From DASVDK01 sp036381125 [NCBI: Thermodesulfobacteriota bacterium] (GTDB lineage Bacteria > DASVDK01), in NCBI GenBank assembly GCA_036381125.1, contig DASVDK010000287.1:1-6052 (forward strand): DNA of 6,052 nt, written 5' to 3'. Positions 1 to 5,781 of the stretch are shown in pieces (the first letter of the stretch is position 1; the number at the start of each line of letters is the position of its first letter). A model generated the notes under the pieces. The model was not told the DNA's origin. It saw only the letters and a program-made list of their open reading frames with translations, and ran no database searches. Both the position numbers and the translations under genes were made by a program.

Positions 1-635
1 GATCGGCACGACGGCCTGCACCCCGGCCAGCGCCCACGCCGCCCGCAGCGGCGGGAACAGCCGCAGGAGGGGCCAGTCGGCAAAGAGGACGACATCGCGG
101 GGCCCGTGCTGCGTCAGGCGCCGGCGCAGCGCCCCTTTTTCCGGGCCAGCTGCTGATGGCCCGGCCGGCCGGTGTAGACGTAGCGCGGCCGCTTCCACCG
201 GTAGCCCAGGGCGTGCAGGCGCCGCCGCAGCGTACGCGGCGTGACGGGGCAGCCCAGCTGCCAGCCCACGCACCTCGCCAGCAGCGGTACCGTCCAGGTC
301 GTCGCGCACAGTCCCAGCTCCCGCGGGTCGCGCCCGAGGGTGAGGGCCACGAGCCGGGGGGTGAGCTGCCGCGCCGTCGGGGGCCGGCCCGGGCGCGGGC
401 CATCGGCCAGCGCCGCCACGTCGCGGCGCTGGCGGTAGCGCGCCACCCAGCGGTGGACGCTCGCCCGATCCACGCGCACCCGCCGGGCGGCGTCACTGGG
501 GGGGTGTCCCTCCGCCACCAGGAGCACCGCCTCGAGCCGACGGTAGACCCGCGCGAGCGGCGCCGTGGCCAGCGCCCGCGCCAGGCGGCGCCGATCCCGC
601 GCCGTAAAGGCCGATCCGGCGTTTCCATGGCTCAT
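1..635 (-). CDS. IS630-family transposase, 3'-truncated by window edge, with internal -1 frame change
   Basis: DDE transposase of the IS630/Tc1-mariner superfamily, which cuts out and inserts its element at TA dinucleotides. I start it at the ATG at 635-633 (MSHGNAG...). The frame stays open upstream, but there it runs antisense to the AbrB remnant and looks non-coding. Residues about 47-75 form a first helix-turn-helix (SDAARRVRVDRASVHRWVAR), followed by a GRP-rich linker. Residues about 113-152 form a second winged helix (PRTLRRRLHALGYRWKRP). The zero frame stops at TGA 116-114, shortly after ARKKG. The -1 frame continues without a stop to the window edge as ALRRRLTQHGPRDVVLFADW and then LLRLFPPLRAAWALAG, the start of the catalytic domain. 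Asp187 (codon 78-76) would be the first catalytic Asp. The remaining D and E residues lie outside the window. Family assignment is firm; whether the frame change is programmed or a mutation is open. Confidence 0.85.
132..138 (-). promoter_or_regulatory. Candidate -1 ribosomal slippery heptamer (A AAG GGG)
   Basis: Read on the minus strand in the transposase zero frame the codons are CGG AAA AAG GGG CGC. The last A of AAA with AAG GGG fits X XXY YYZ exactly (AAA, GGG, G). A one-base backward slip here leaves the frame that ends at 114 and enters the frame encoding the catalytic domain. An imperfect GC-rich stem could form immediately downstream (GCTGCG near 129 pairs with CGCAGC near 112), which could act as a stimulator, although it is closer than usual. 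A single-base deletion in the G run would give the same picture. Confidence 0.5.
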
Positions 636-680
636 GCCCCGAGTCTGATCCGGAGTGCTCCCTGTCGCAAGACTTTTGGC

Positions 681-690
681 TACGTACTTA
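681..690. other. Probable outer end of the IS630 element (TA-rich boundary)
   Basis: IS630 elements insert at TA and duplicate it. Between the transposase start and the first toxin-antitoxin remnant the sequence changes to a lower-GC stretch (about 655-720). It contains three TA dinucleotides within ten bases (TACGTACTTA). The element end should fall about here, some 45-55 bp upstream of the transposase ATG. The matching inverted repeat is on the other side of the element, outside the window, so the exact end cannot be fixed. Confidence 0.3.
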
Positions 691-788
691 GTGCCATGAG
701 AGTCTGCTTTGCGTACCGGCCGGGAAGTCGTCAGCCCCCTGGCGCGTCGGTTCAACACCAATACGAGAGGTATGACGTCTTTCCCACC

Positions 789-1200
789 GTGACAACGCCG
801 GCAAAGGGTCAGGTTGTCATCCTGGCCGAGATCCACGAGGAGATCGGCCTCAAGCCGGGCGGCGCGGTGCGGGCGACGTGGGCCGGAGGGTGGGTGGTGC
901 TGGTCCAGCCCGGTCGGGATGATCCGATCGGCGCTGCTCACGGGATGCTCGAGGGTGGTCCTCGCTCACCGAGGCCCTCCTTGCGGAGTGCCGTTCTCCC
1001 GATCACGCGGAGGCGTTTCTCCTGTCGTTGGAGAGCCTGCCTATCGATGTCGTGTCCAACACCTTCGAGCACGTCCTCGACGCCGCCCAGATCAAGGCTC
1101 GGTTCCCGTCGCGACGGCCGTCCGGACGGGCACGTCGATCGTGACCAACGAACGCGAGTTCGAGGCCATCGAGCAGCTGGTCGACATCGTCTGGATATAG
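789..1200 (+). pseudogene. Decayed AbrB/MazE-type antitoxin plus PIN-domain (VapC-like) toxin remnant
   Basis: Three frames must be joined to read this locus. From GTG 789 to about 959 the first frame encodes a SpoVT-AbrB swapped-hairpin antitoxin: TPAKGQVVILAEIHEEIGLK, then a beta-strand with WVVLVQP, DDPIG and GMLEGG. At about 960 the frame shifts and continues as SLTEALLAE, the usual antitoxin tail. It runs directly into mid-PIN sequence (DHAEAFLLSLESLPIDVV, then VLDAAQIKARFP). At about 1108 it shifts again to VATAVRTGTSIVTNEREFEA and IEQLVDIVWI, ending at TAG 1198-1200, a normal PIN C-terminus. Compared with a PIN toxin of about 130 aa, roughly the first 60 residues are missing, including the first catalytic Asp. 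The SYADAF-type segment with the third acidic residue, expected between ARFP and VATA, is also absent. The locus cannot make a working toxin. An antitoxin fragment could in principle still be translated. Confidence 0.75.
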
Positions 1201-1220
1201 CCAACCATGGCTGCGGCGCG

Positions 1221-1226
1221 AGGAGG
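1221..1226 (+). promoter_or_regulatory. Ribosome binding site left over from the second antitoxin gene
   Basis: AGGAGG is a full Shine-Dalgarno match. Three bases after it, at 1230-1232, an ATC codon sits in the frame that reads TGAGRARASV, which looks like the N-terminus of a ribbon-helix-helix antitoxin. ATC is probably a mutated ATG start; this is inference from frame, position and family resemblance. Confidence 0.4.
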
Positions 1227-1229
1227 TCG

Positions 1230-1563
1230 ATCACCGGGGCGGGCAGGGCTCGAGCCTCGGTGCCCTCAGATTTCTCGAGAGGGTGGATCAATACGCCAGG
1301 GCACGGGATCGATCTCGCAGTGAGCTGGTTCGGGAGGCGTTCGCGCTCATCGTGCGCCGCGAGCCCAGGAGAGGACGCTCTTGGGCCTCTCATGGCTCGC
1401 GTGGCGGCCATCGGGCGGCAGTTCGGCCTGACGTTCTACGACGCGTCTTTCCTGGCGCTGGCTGCCGAGCGGGGGTGCCTCTGCGTGACCGCCGATCGGC
1501 GTCTGGTGGAGCGGGCGGCCGGGTTTCCCTGCATCCGGCATCTCTCCGACGTGACGACCGGCT
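1230..1563 (+). pseudogene. Decayed ribbon-helix-helix (CopG-like) antitoxin plus PIN toxin remnant
   Basis: This is a second toxin-antitoxin remnant directly after the first, 29 bases beyond its stop. The frame from 1230 reads TGAGRARASVPSDF (the beta-strand part of a ribbon-helix-helix protein). It shifts by one base near 1273 to FLERVDQYARARDRSRSELV followed by REAFALIVRREP, the typical two helices of a CopG-type antitoxin. Near 1375 the frame shifts back and reads a PIN C-terminal half: MARVAAIGRQFGLTFYDASF, LALAAERGCLCVTADRRLVE, ending near HLSDV. The Asp of YDASF and the Asp of VTAD correspond to late PIN acidic residues. About 70 N-terminal toxin residues with the first active-site Asp are absent. 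There is no valid start codon (ATC replaces the expected ATG), and no stop directly follows HLSDV; the frame stays open to TGA 1635-1637. The right boundary is set by homology to the usual PIN end. Confidence 0.7.
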
Positions 1564-1579
1564 CTGAAGCCTCCCAGCC

Positions 1580-2704
1580 TCAGATGCCCCGCTCGCGCTC
1601 CGCGCCGTCCCCGCTCGCCGCCTCGCTCCCGGCGTGAATGCCGAGCGCGGCGAGCCCCGAGGCGACCCTGGCGAGGTGGGCCCCCATGTCGGCCCGCGCG
1701 TTCTGGAGCATGGTGATCGACCTCGCGAGGCGGCCGTCGAGCTCCTCCTGGAGGGCGCCGAGGTGCCGCTCGACCGAGGCGAGGAAGGCCTCGAGGCGCT
1801 CGAGGTCGACGTGGCGCTCGGCGCGAAGGGTCGTCTGGAAGACGAGCAGCAGGTAGGGAACGAAGAGGCTGTAGCTCACGAGCACGACGCTCGACTGGAA
1901 GGCGTCGGCGTGGATGCCGGCGCAGAGGTCGTAGACGGCGTCGGGGACGGCGGCCACCCCGAAGCTCGCCGTCACGCGCGGGTCGAGGTACTTGCGCACC
2001 TCGCGCGCCCGCGCGAGGACGGCGGCCTCGATCTCGGCCCTGAGCCGCTCCCGCTCGGCCGGGTCCTCGGCGGCGGCGAACCGCTCGACGAGCGGCGTCG
2101 CGGCCCACTTGCTGTCGATCGGCAGGACGAGCCGGTTGGGGAGCCGGAGGCCGAACTCGACCGTCCGGTCCCCCACGCGGAAGTTGCGCACCTGCCACTC
2201 GGGCGGCAGGCGCGCGAAGACCGACTCGAGGATCTGCTCGCCGGCGGCCCCTTTCGTCTGCGAGCCGGCGATGACGGCCTCGAGCCTCCGGATCGACTCG
2301 GCCGTCCGCGCCTCGAGCTCCTGTCGGGCGCGGGCGTGGGTGCGCAGCGACGCCAGCTCCTCGGCGGCCCGGCCGAGGCCGTCGCGGATGGCCGCGGTCG
2401 CCTCGGCGAGCCCCCGCGCCATGGCGCGCTGCTCGGCGAGCCCGGCGCCGAGGCCGGCGATCCCCTGGTCGACCCGGCTCTGTCGCTGCTCGAGGGCGAG
2501 CACCCGCTCCGACAGCGCGCGAAGCTCCGCCTGCCCGGCGGCGACGGTCGTCTGGACGGCGGCGACCCCCTGGGCGAGGGAGCCGAGCGCTGCGGCGACG
2601 CCGTCGCCGGACGGTCGCTTCCGGAGCGCGAGGGCGACCGCGACGGCGGCGGCCGCGACGAGCGCGGCTGCGGCCAGGAGGGCGGCGGGCGGCGCCTCGG
2701 TCAC
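1580..2704 (-). CDS. rmuC: RmuC-family DNA recombination protein
   Basis: 374-aa member of the RmuC family, which has a PD-(D/E)xK nuclease-like core. In E. coli it limits inversions at short inverted repeats. Residues about 5-27 are an Ala/Val/Leu-rich single membrane helix, so the protein is probably anchored with its body in the cytoplasm. Residues about 35-145 form a heptad-rich coiled coil with many Ala, Leu, Arg and Glu. The RmuC core runs from about 150 (KGAAGEQILESVFARLP) to about 330. Glu183 in VEFGLRLPNR and Asp197-Ser-Lys199 in LVLPIDSKW are the likely nuclease-type residues. A conserved hydrophobic block follows (SVVLVSYSLFVPYLLLVFQT). The protein is shorter than E. coli RmuC (about 475 aa), but the core looks complete. 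The start is GTG 2704-2702, whose GTGA overlaps the TGA stop of the upstream DGQHR gene, indicating translational coupling. It ends tail-to-tail with the toxin-antitoxin remnants. Confidence 0.88.
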   Translation of the reverse strand: MTEAPPAALLAAAALVAAAAVAVALALRKRPSGDGVAAALGSLAQGVAAVQTTVAAGQAELRALSERVLALEQRQSRVDQGIAGLGAGLAEQRAMARGLAEATAAIRDGLGRAAEELASLRTHARARQELEARTAESIRRLEAVIAGSQTKGAAGEQILESVFARLPPEWQVRNFRVGDRTVEFGLRLPNRLVLPIDSKWAATPLVERFAAAEDPAERERLRAEIEAAVLARAREVRKYLDPRVTASFGVAAVPDAVYDLCAGIHADAFQSSVVLVSYSLFVPYLLLVFQTTLRAERHVDLERLEAFLASVERHLGALQEELDGRLARSITMLQNARADMGAHLARVASGLAALGIHAGSEAASGDGAERERGI

Positions 2705-3846
2705 CTCCGCCGCCCCGCCGGCGCTCTCCCGTGGGCGTTCGGCTCGATGCCCGCCGCGCGCGCCAGCTCCCGGTGAATGCGGGCCACGCGCTCGACCTGC
2801 CCCTTCGCGGGAAAGCGCTCGTAGAAGCCGTCGGCCCGGAAGTCGCGCGCGAGGCCGCGGAAGGGGGCGAGCCGCGCCTCCCAGCGCCGCACGCGCCCCT
2901 CCTCGGGCGAGCCGTCCACGCGCGCGAGGTCGGCGCAGACCCTGAGCATCGCCTTCAGCGTGACCGGTCGGGTGACCATGTACGAGGCATGCCCCCACGC
3001 CTCGCCCCAGGCCCGCTCGGCGGCCTTGAGGAAGTCGCGCACGCGCTCGTAGAAGCGCTGCACGTCGCGGGCGCCGGTCCCCTCCCGCGCGATCGCCTTC
3101 CAGTCGGCGGCGACCCACCGGTGGATCTCGTTGAACAGCTCGGCCTGCAGGATCCACTTCTCCTGCCGGCTGCGGCCGCCGAGGCGGTTGATCTTGTAGC
3201 GGAGCGGGCTGTCGGCCTCGGCGTAGAGCTTCTGGACGACCCTGGCGGCGAACTTCTTGTCGGGGTCGGCCCAGGAGACGCGCTCGTAGAGGTCGACGAG
3301 GTGGCTCTTGTTGATGCGCGTCGGCGTCGAGTTGATGATGACGAACATCTCGGCGGCGAAGTCCTCGCTGCGGCCGTCGAAGATCACGCAGGGGACGTGG
3401 ATCGTCCGCGCCTCGTCCTCGCGGGCGCGCCGGTAGAACTCGAGCGCGGCGAGCCGGTGCTGCCCGTCGATGACGAGGAACCGGCCGCGCGGCGGCTCGA
3501 GGTCCCCCACGCTCTCGAACCCGCGGACCGGGTCGAAGCGCAGGTGCTCGGGCGTGAAGAGGAGGATCGTGCCGGGGATGGGGGGCTGGCTCGAGGCGGT
3601 CTCGTAGAAGTTCCGGATGGCGGCGACCTTGGCCTTCGAGAGGCTCCGCTGGAACGCCTGGTCGGACCGCTCGATCTCGGCGATGAATCGGCCGATCTCG
3701 TCGTCGGCGGCGACCGGCTCCGGGGCGATCTGCTCGCCCTCGCCGTAGAACCGGCTGATGAAGCGCACCTTCGCGAGCAGGTCCTCGGCGGGATACGCCG
3801 CGAAGTAGAAGACGCCGTCCTTCTGTCGCACCCGAGTCGCCAGCAT
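2701..3846 (-). CDS. DGQHR-domain protein (DndB-like)
   Basis: 381-aa protein of the DGQHR family, which includes DndB, the regulator encoded in DNA phosphorothioation (dnd) loci. The signature lies in GRFLVIDGQHRLAALEFYRR, with DGQHR at residues 127-131. A second family block is FVIINSTPTRINKSHLVDLY at about 168-187. The N-terminus (RVRQKDGVFYFAAYPAEDLL) is also typical. The DGQHR box resembles the nucleotide-binding box of ParB/sulfiredoxin-fold proteins, which is a family-level inference. The C-terminal half is helical and rich in Arg, Glu and Trp, and ends in a basic tail (RAPAGRRR). ATG 3846-3844 is the first in-frame start. A GGGAGG run touches it directly, so the ribosome site is very close; GTG 3831-3829, five codons inside, is an alternative. 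No dnd genes are present nearby. It is the first gene of a two-gene operon with rmuC. Function beyond family membership is unknown. Confidence 0.88.
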   Translation of the reverse strand: MLATRVRQKDGVFYFAAYPAEDLLAKVRFISRFYGEGEQIAPEPVAADDEIGRFIAEIERSDQAFQRSLSKAKVAAIRNFYETASSQPPIPGTILLFTPEHLRFDPVRGFESVGDLEPPRGRFLVIDGQHRLAALEFYRRAREDEARTIHVPCVIFDGRSEDFAAEMFVIINSTPTRINKSHLVDLYERVSWADPDKKFAARVVQKLYAEADSPLRYKINRLGGRSRQEKWILQAELFNEIHRWVAADWKAIAREGTGARDVQRFYERVRDFLKAAERAWGEAWGHASYMVTRPVTLKAMLRVCADLARVDGSPEEGRVRRWEARLAPFRGLARDFRADGFYERFPAKGQVERVARIHRELARAAGIEPNAHGRAPAGRRR

Positions 3847-3899
3847 CCTCCCCCCCTGGTCGATCGCCCCGCGACGTGCCGCCTTCAGGTCGCACGACG

Positions 3900-3922
3900 C
3901 CCCTGACGCCGGCTGTCAGGGG
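3900..3922. repeat. Perfect 8-bp inverted repeat (7-base loop) upstream of the DGQHR-rmuC operon
   Basis: CCCCTGAC at 3900-3907 and GTCAGGGG at 3915-3922 are exact reverse complements, with a 7-base centre. The repeat lies 54 bases upstream of the DGQHR ATG and just downstream of the predicted promoter -10, so it would fall at the start of the transcript. No T-run follows on either strand, which argues against a standard intrinsic terminator for the gamma-glutamyltransferase gene. An operator or a 5' leader hairpin is more likely. DndB proteins are reported to bind palindromes at dnd promoters, so autoregulation is plausible but inferred. Confidence 0.5.
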
Positions 3923-3933
3923 ACTGCCGGCCC

Positions 3934-3963
3934 ATCCTAAGGGCTCTCACGGCCCGGTGGCAA
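3934..3963 (-). promoter_or_regulatory. Predicted sigma70-type promoter for DGQHR-rmuC
   Basis: On the minus strand, TTGCCA (3963-3958) and TAGGAT (3939-3934) are separated by 18 bases. They match the -35 consensus at 5 of 6 and the -10 consensus at 4 of 6 positions. Transcription would begin near 3927, leaving a leader of about 80 bases that contains the 3900-3922 inverted repeat. The pair lies wholly between the two genes. Confidence 0.45.
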
Positions 3964-4001
3964 CCGCCTCGTCGTCGGGGAGGCGACGGCGCCGCGTGCG
4001 G

Positions 4002-5654
4002 TCAGGCCCACTCCGCGACGGCGTAGGTCTCGCGGCGCGGATCGGCGCCGGCGGTGCGCAGGCCGGTGCGGGGATCGACCCGGATCACCGAGGCGCCGCC
4101 GGTCGAGGCCGACCAGGGGTCGATGACCGAGACGGTGTGCCCGCGCTCCCTGAGGCCCGCGGCGGTCGCCTCGGGGAACCGCCCCTCGAGGACCACCTGG
4201 CCCATGCCGCCGGCAACGCCGCCGTACTCGCCGGCCGGGTCGGCGTCGTGGCGCCACCGCGGCCGCTCGATGGCCTCCTGCGGCGAGGCGCCGAGGCGCA
4301 GCAGGGCGTCGATGAGCTGCGCGAGCGTCTGCGGCTGCGCGTGCGCGCCGGGCGTGCCGACGAGCGCCTCGAGGCGCCCCTCGGCGTCGAGGACGAGGGC
4401 CGGGCAGAGGGTGTGGAAGGGGCGCTTGCCGGGGGCGAGGCAGTTCGGGTGGTCGGGCGCGAGCGCGAAGCCCGCACCCCGGTTGTGCCAGATGACGCCG
4501 GTCTCGGGGTCGGCCACCGCCGAGCCGAAGCTCTGGAAGAGGCTCTGCATGAGCGACACCCCCCGACCGCGCCGGTCGATGACGCAGAGGTAGGTCGTGT
4601 CGCCGCCGGTCGCGGCCGCGCCGAGCGCGCCGGGCGCGTAGCTCGCCGCCCGCTCGCGGCTCACGGCCGCGCGGCGGCGGCGCACGTAGCCCTCGTCGAG
4701 GAGCGAGGAGGCGGGGGCCGGCATCGCGGCCGGGTCGGCGAGGTAGCGGTCCCGATCGGCGAAGGCGACCTTCTTCGCCTCCACCCAGAGGTGCACCGCC
4801 TCGGCGCTCTCCCAGGGCCAGCGGTCGATGCCGAGCCCCTCGGCGATCCGCAAGAGGAGCAGCAGCGAAAGCCCGCTCGCGTTGGGCGCCATCCCGACCA
4901 CGGTACGCCCCGCGTACGGCGCGGTGAGCGGCTCGACCCAGTCGCTGCGATGCGCGGCGAGGTCCTCCGCCGTCAGGAAGCCGCCGGTGCGCGCCGCGAA
5001 GGCGGCCAGCGCCCGCGCCACCCGACCGCGGTAGAAGGCGGCAGGCCCCTCGGCGATGATCGCGTCGAGCGTGGCGGCCAGCGCCGGCTGCACGAACCGC
5101 TCGCCGACGGCCGGCGGCCGGCCGTCGGGACGGAGGATGGCGGCGAGCCCGGGGTCCTGCGGCGTCGCCGCGGCGATCGTCTCGGCGAGCCGCCGGTACA
5201 TGGGGAAGCCGCGCGCGGCCAGCTCGCGCGCGGGCGCGAGCAGCTCGGCGAGCGGCCGCGAGCCGAACCGGTCGAGGACGTCGGCCCAGGCGGCCAGGGC
5301 GCCGGGGACCGTCAGCGTCGCGACGTGCGGGCCGTGCACGGGAACGCGCGTCCGGTGGCCCCGCTCGGCGAGCGCGCCGGGCGTGGCCGCCGCCGCCGCC
5401 CGGCCGCTCCCGTTGAGCGTGGCGACGCTGCGGCGCTCCGGGTCGTAGACGAGGATGAACGCGTCGCCGCCGAGGCCGCACATGTGCGGCCGCAGCACGG
5501 TGAGCGCCGCGGCGGCCGCCACGGCCGCGTCGACGGCCCCGCCCCCCGTGCGCAGCACGTCGAGGCCGATCTGGGCCGCCATCGGGTGGCCGGCCACGAC
5601 GACCCCGGCCTCCCCCATGATGTCCGGGCGGAGCGGATGGGAAAACTTCGCCAC
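4002..5654 (-). CDS. ggt: Gamma-glutamyltransferase family protein (glutathione hydrolase-like)
   Basis: 550-aa Ntn-hydrolase of the gamma-glutamyltransferase family, whose members cleave or transfer the gamma-glutamyl group of glutathione and related amides after self-cleavage into two subunits. The large-subunit signature is present near the N-terminus (GEAGVVVAGHPMAAQIGLDV, GGGAVDAAVAAAAALTVLRP, HMCGLGGDAFILVYDPERR), and Arg85 in NGSGR is the likely substrate-binding Arg. The expected nucleophile is Thr353 (codon 4598-4596) in GGDTTYLCVID, giving subunits of about 352 and 198 aa. The small subunit has NCLAPGKRPFHTLCPALV and GTPGAHAQPQTLAQ. These resemble the YwrD/cephalosporin-acylase-like branch rather than E. 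coli Ggt, which has a serine pair there, so the physiological substrate is uncertain. There is no signal peptide, so it is probably cytoplasmic. GTG 5654 is chosen as start because GGAGG sits 6 bases upstream; an ATG at 5699 lacks support. Confidence 0.92.
   Translation of the reverse strand: MAKFSHPLRPDIMGEAGVVVAGHPMAAQIGLDVLRTGGGAVDAAVAAAAALTVLRPHMCGLGGDAFILVYDPERRSVATLNGSGRAAAAATPGALAERGHRTRVPVHGPHVATLTVPGALAAWADVLDRFGSRPLAELLAPARELAARGFPMYRRLAETIAAATPQDPGLAAILRPDGRPPAVGERFVQPALAATLDAIIAEGPAAFYRGRVARALAAFAARTGGFLTAEDLAAHRSDWVEPLTAPYAGRTVVGMAPNASGLSLLLLLRIAEGLGIDRWPWESAEAVHLWVEAKKVAFADRDRYLADPAAMPAPASSLLDEGYVRRRRAAVSRERAASYAPGALGAAATGGDTTYLCVIDRRGRGVSLMQSLFQSFGSAVADPETGVIWHNRGAGFALAPDHPNCLAPGKRPFHTLCPALVLDAEGRLEALVGTPGAHAQPQTLAQLIDALLRLGASPQEAIERPRWRHDADPAGEYGGVAGGMGQVVLEGRFPEATAAGLRERGHTVSVIDPWSASTGGASVIRVDPRTGLRTAGADPRRETYAVAEWA
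5104..5128. repeat. Perfect 11-bp inverted repeat inside the gamma-glutamyltransferase gene
   Basis: CCGACGGCCGG (5104-5114) and CCGGCCGTCGG (5118-5128) are exact reverse complements around a 3-base CGG centre. It lies in coding sequence (DGRPPAVGE region of the large subunit) and would form a very stable mRNA hairpin. GC-rich codons for Gly, Arg, Pro and Ala produce such palindromes by chance, so a function is not claimed. Confidence 0.6.
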
Positions 5655-5660
5655 CGGATA

Positions 5661-5665
5661 CCTCC
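5661..5665 (-). promoter_or_regulatory. Ribosome binding site of the gamma-glutamyltransferase gene
   Basis: GGAGG on the minus strand is spaced 6 bases (TATCCG) from GTG 5654-5652. This decides the start: the upstream ATG at 5699 would add 15 residues (MRSSPADGGPRGRYP) with no similar site and a composition unlike the family. The site overlaps a short palindrome, CCCGCGCGGG (5664-5673), which could influence access to it. Confidence 0.7.
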
Positions 5666-5706
5666 CGCGCGGGCCGCCGTCCGCGGGGCTCGATCGCATC
5701 GACCCC

Positions 5707-5735
5707 TTGCCAGGCGACCTGCGACCTAGTAGAGT
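5707..5735 (+). promoter_or_regulatory. Predicted sigma70-type promoter for the small membrane protein
   Basis: TTGCCA (5707-5712) and TAGAGT (5730-5735) are separated by 17 bases, with 5/6 and 4/6 matches to the -35 and -10 consensus. Transcription would begin near 5742, about 40 bases before the TTG start. The site lies in the divergent intergenic region shared with the gamma-glutamyltransferase gene. Confidence 0.5.
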
Positions 5736-5781
5736 CGGCGCCCAGTCATCATTCGGCCCGGCGGCCGGAAAGGAGCGCCCG

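Noticed and set aside
156-788. Long plus-strand open frame through the transposase region
   Set aside because: It is a GC-rich antisense shadow of the transposase, with low-complexity Arg/Pro/Ala composition; only its later parts carry real AbrB and PIN segments.
636-941. N-terminal extension of the transposase frame up to 941 on the minus strand
   Set aside because: The added residues run antisense to the AbrB remnant and across the probable element end, and they show no resemblance to transposase N-termini. The ATG at 635 gives a normal start.
2705-3895. Minus-strand frame continuous with RmuC upstream to 3895
   Set aside because: This part is the wrong frame of the DGQHR gene. RmuC homology begins at GTG 2704.
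1634-3906. Long plus-strand open frames opposite rmuC and the DGQHR gene
   Set aside because: Composition is dominated by Gly, Arg, Ala and Glu repeats, and family motifs are all on the minus strand.
3900-3922. Intrinsic terminator for the gamma-glutamyltransferase gene
   Set aside because: The stem is good, but no T-run follows on the minus strand and a promoter lies just before it, so an operator or leader hairpin fits better.
3876-5729. Long plus-strand open frame of about 617 codons opposite the gamma-glutamyltransferase gene
   Set aside because: It is antisense to a clear enzyme gene and has no recognisable motif, as is usual in very GC-rich DNA.
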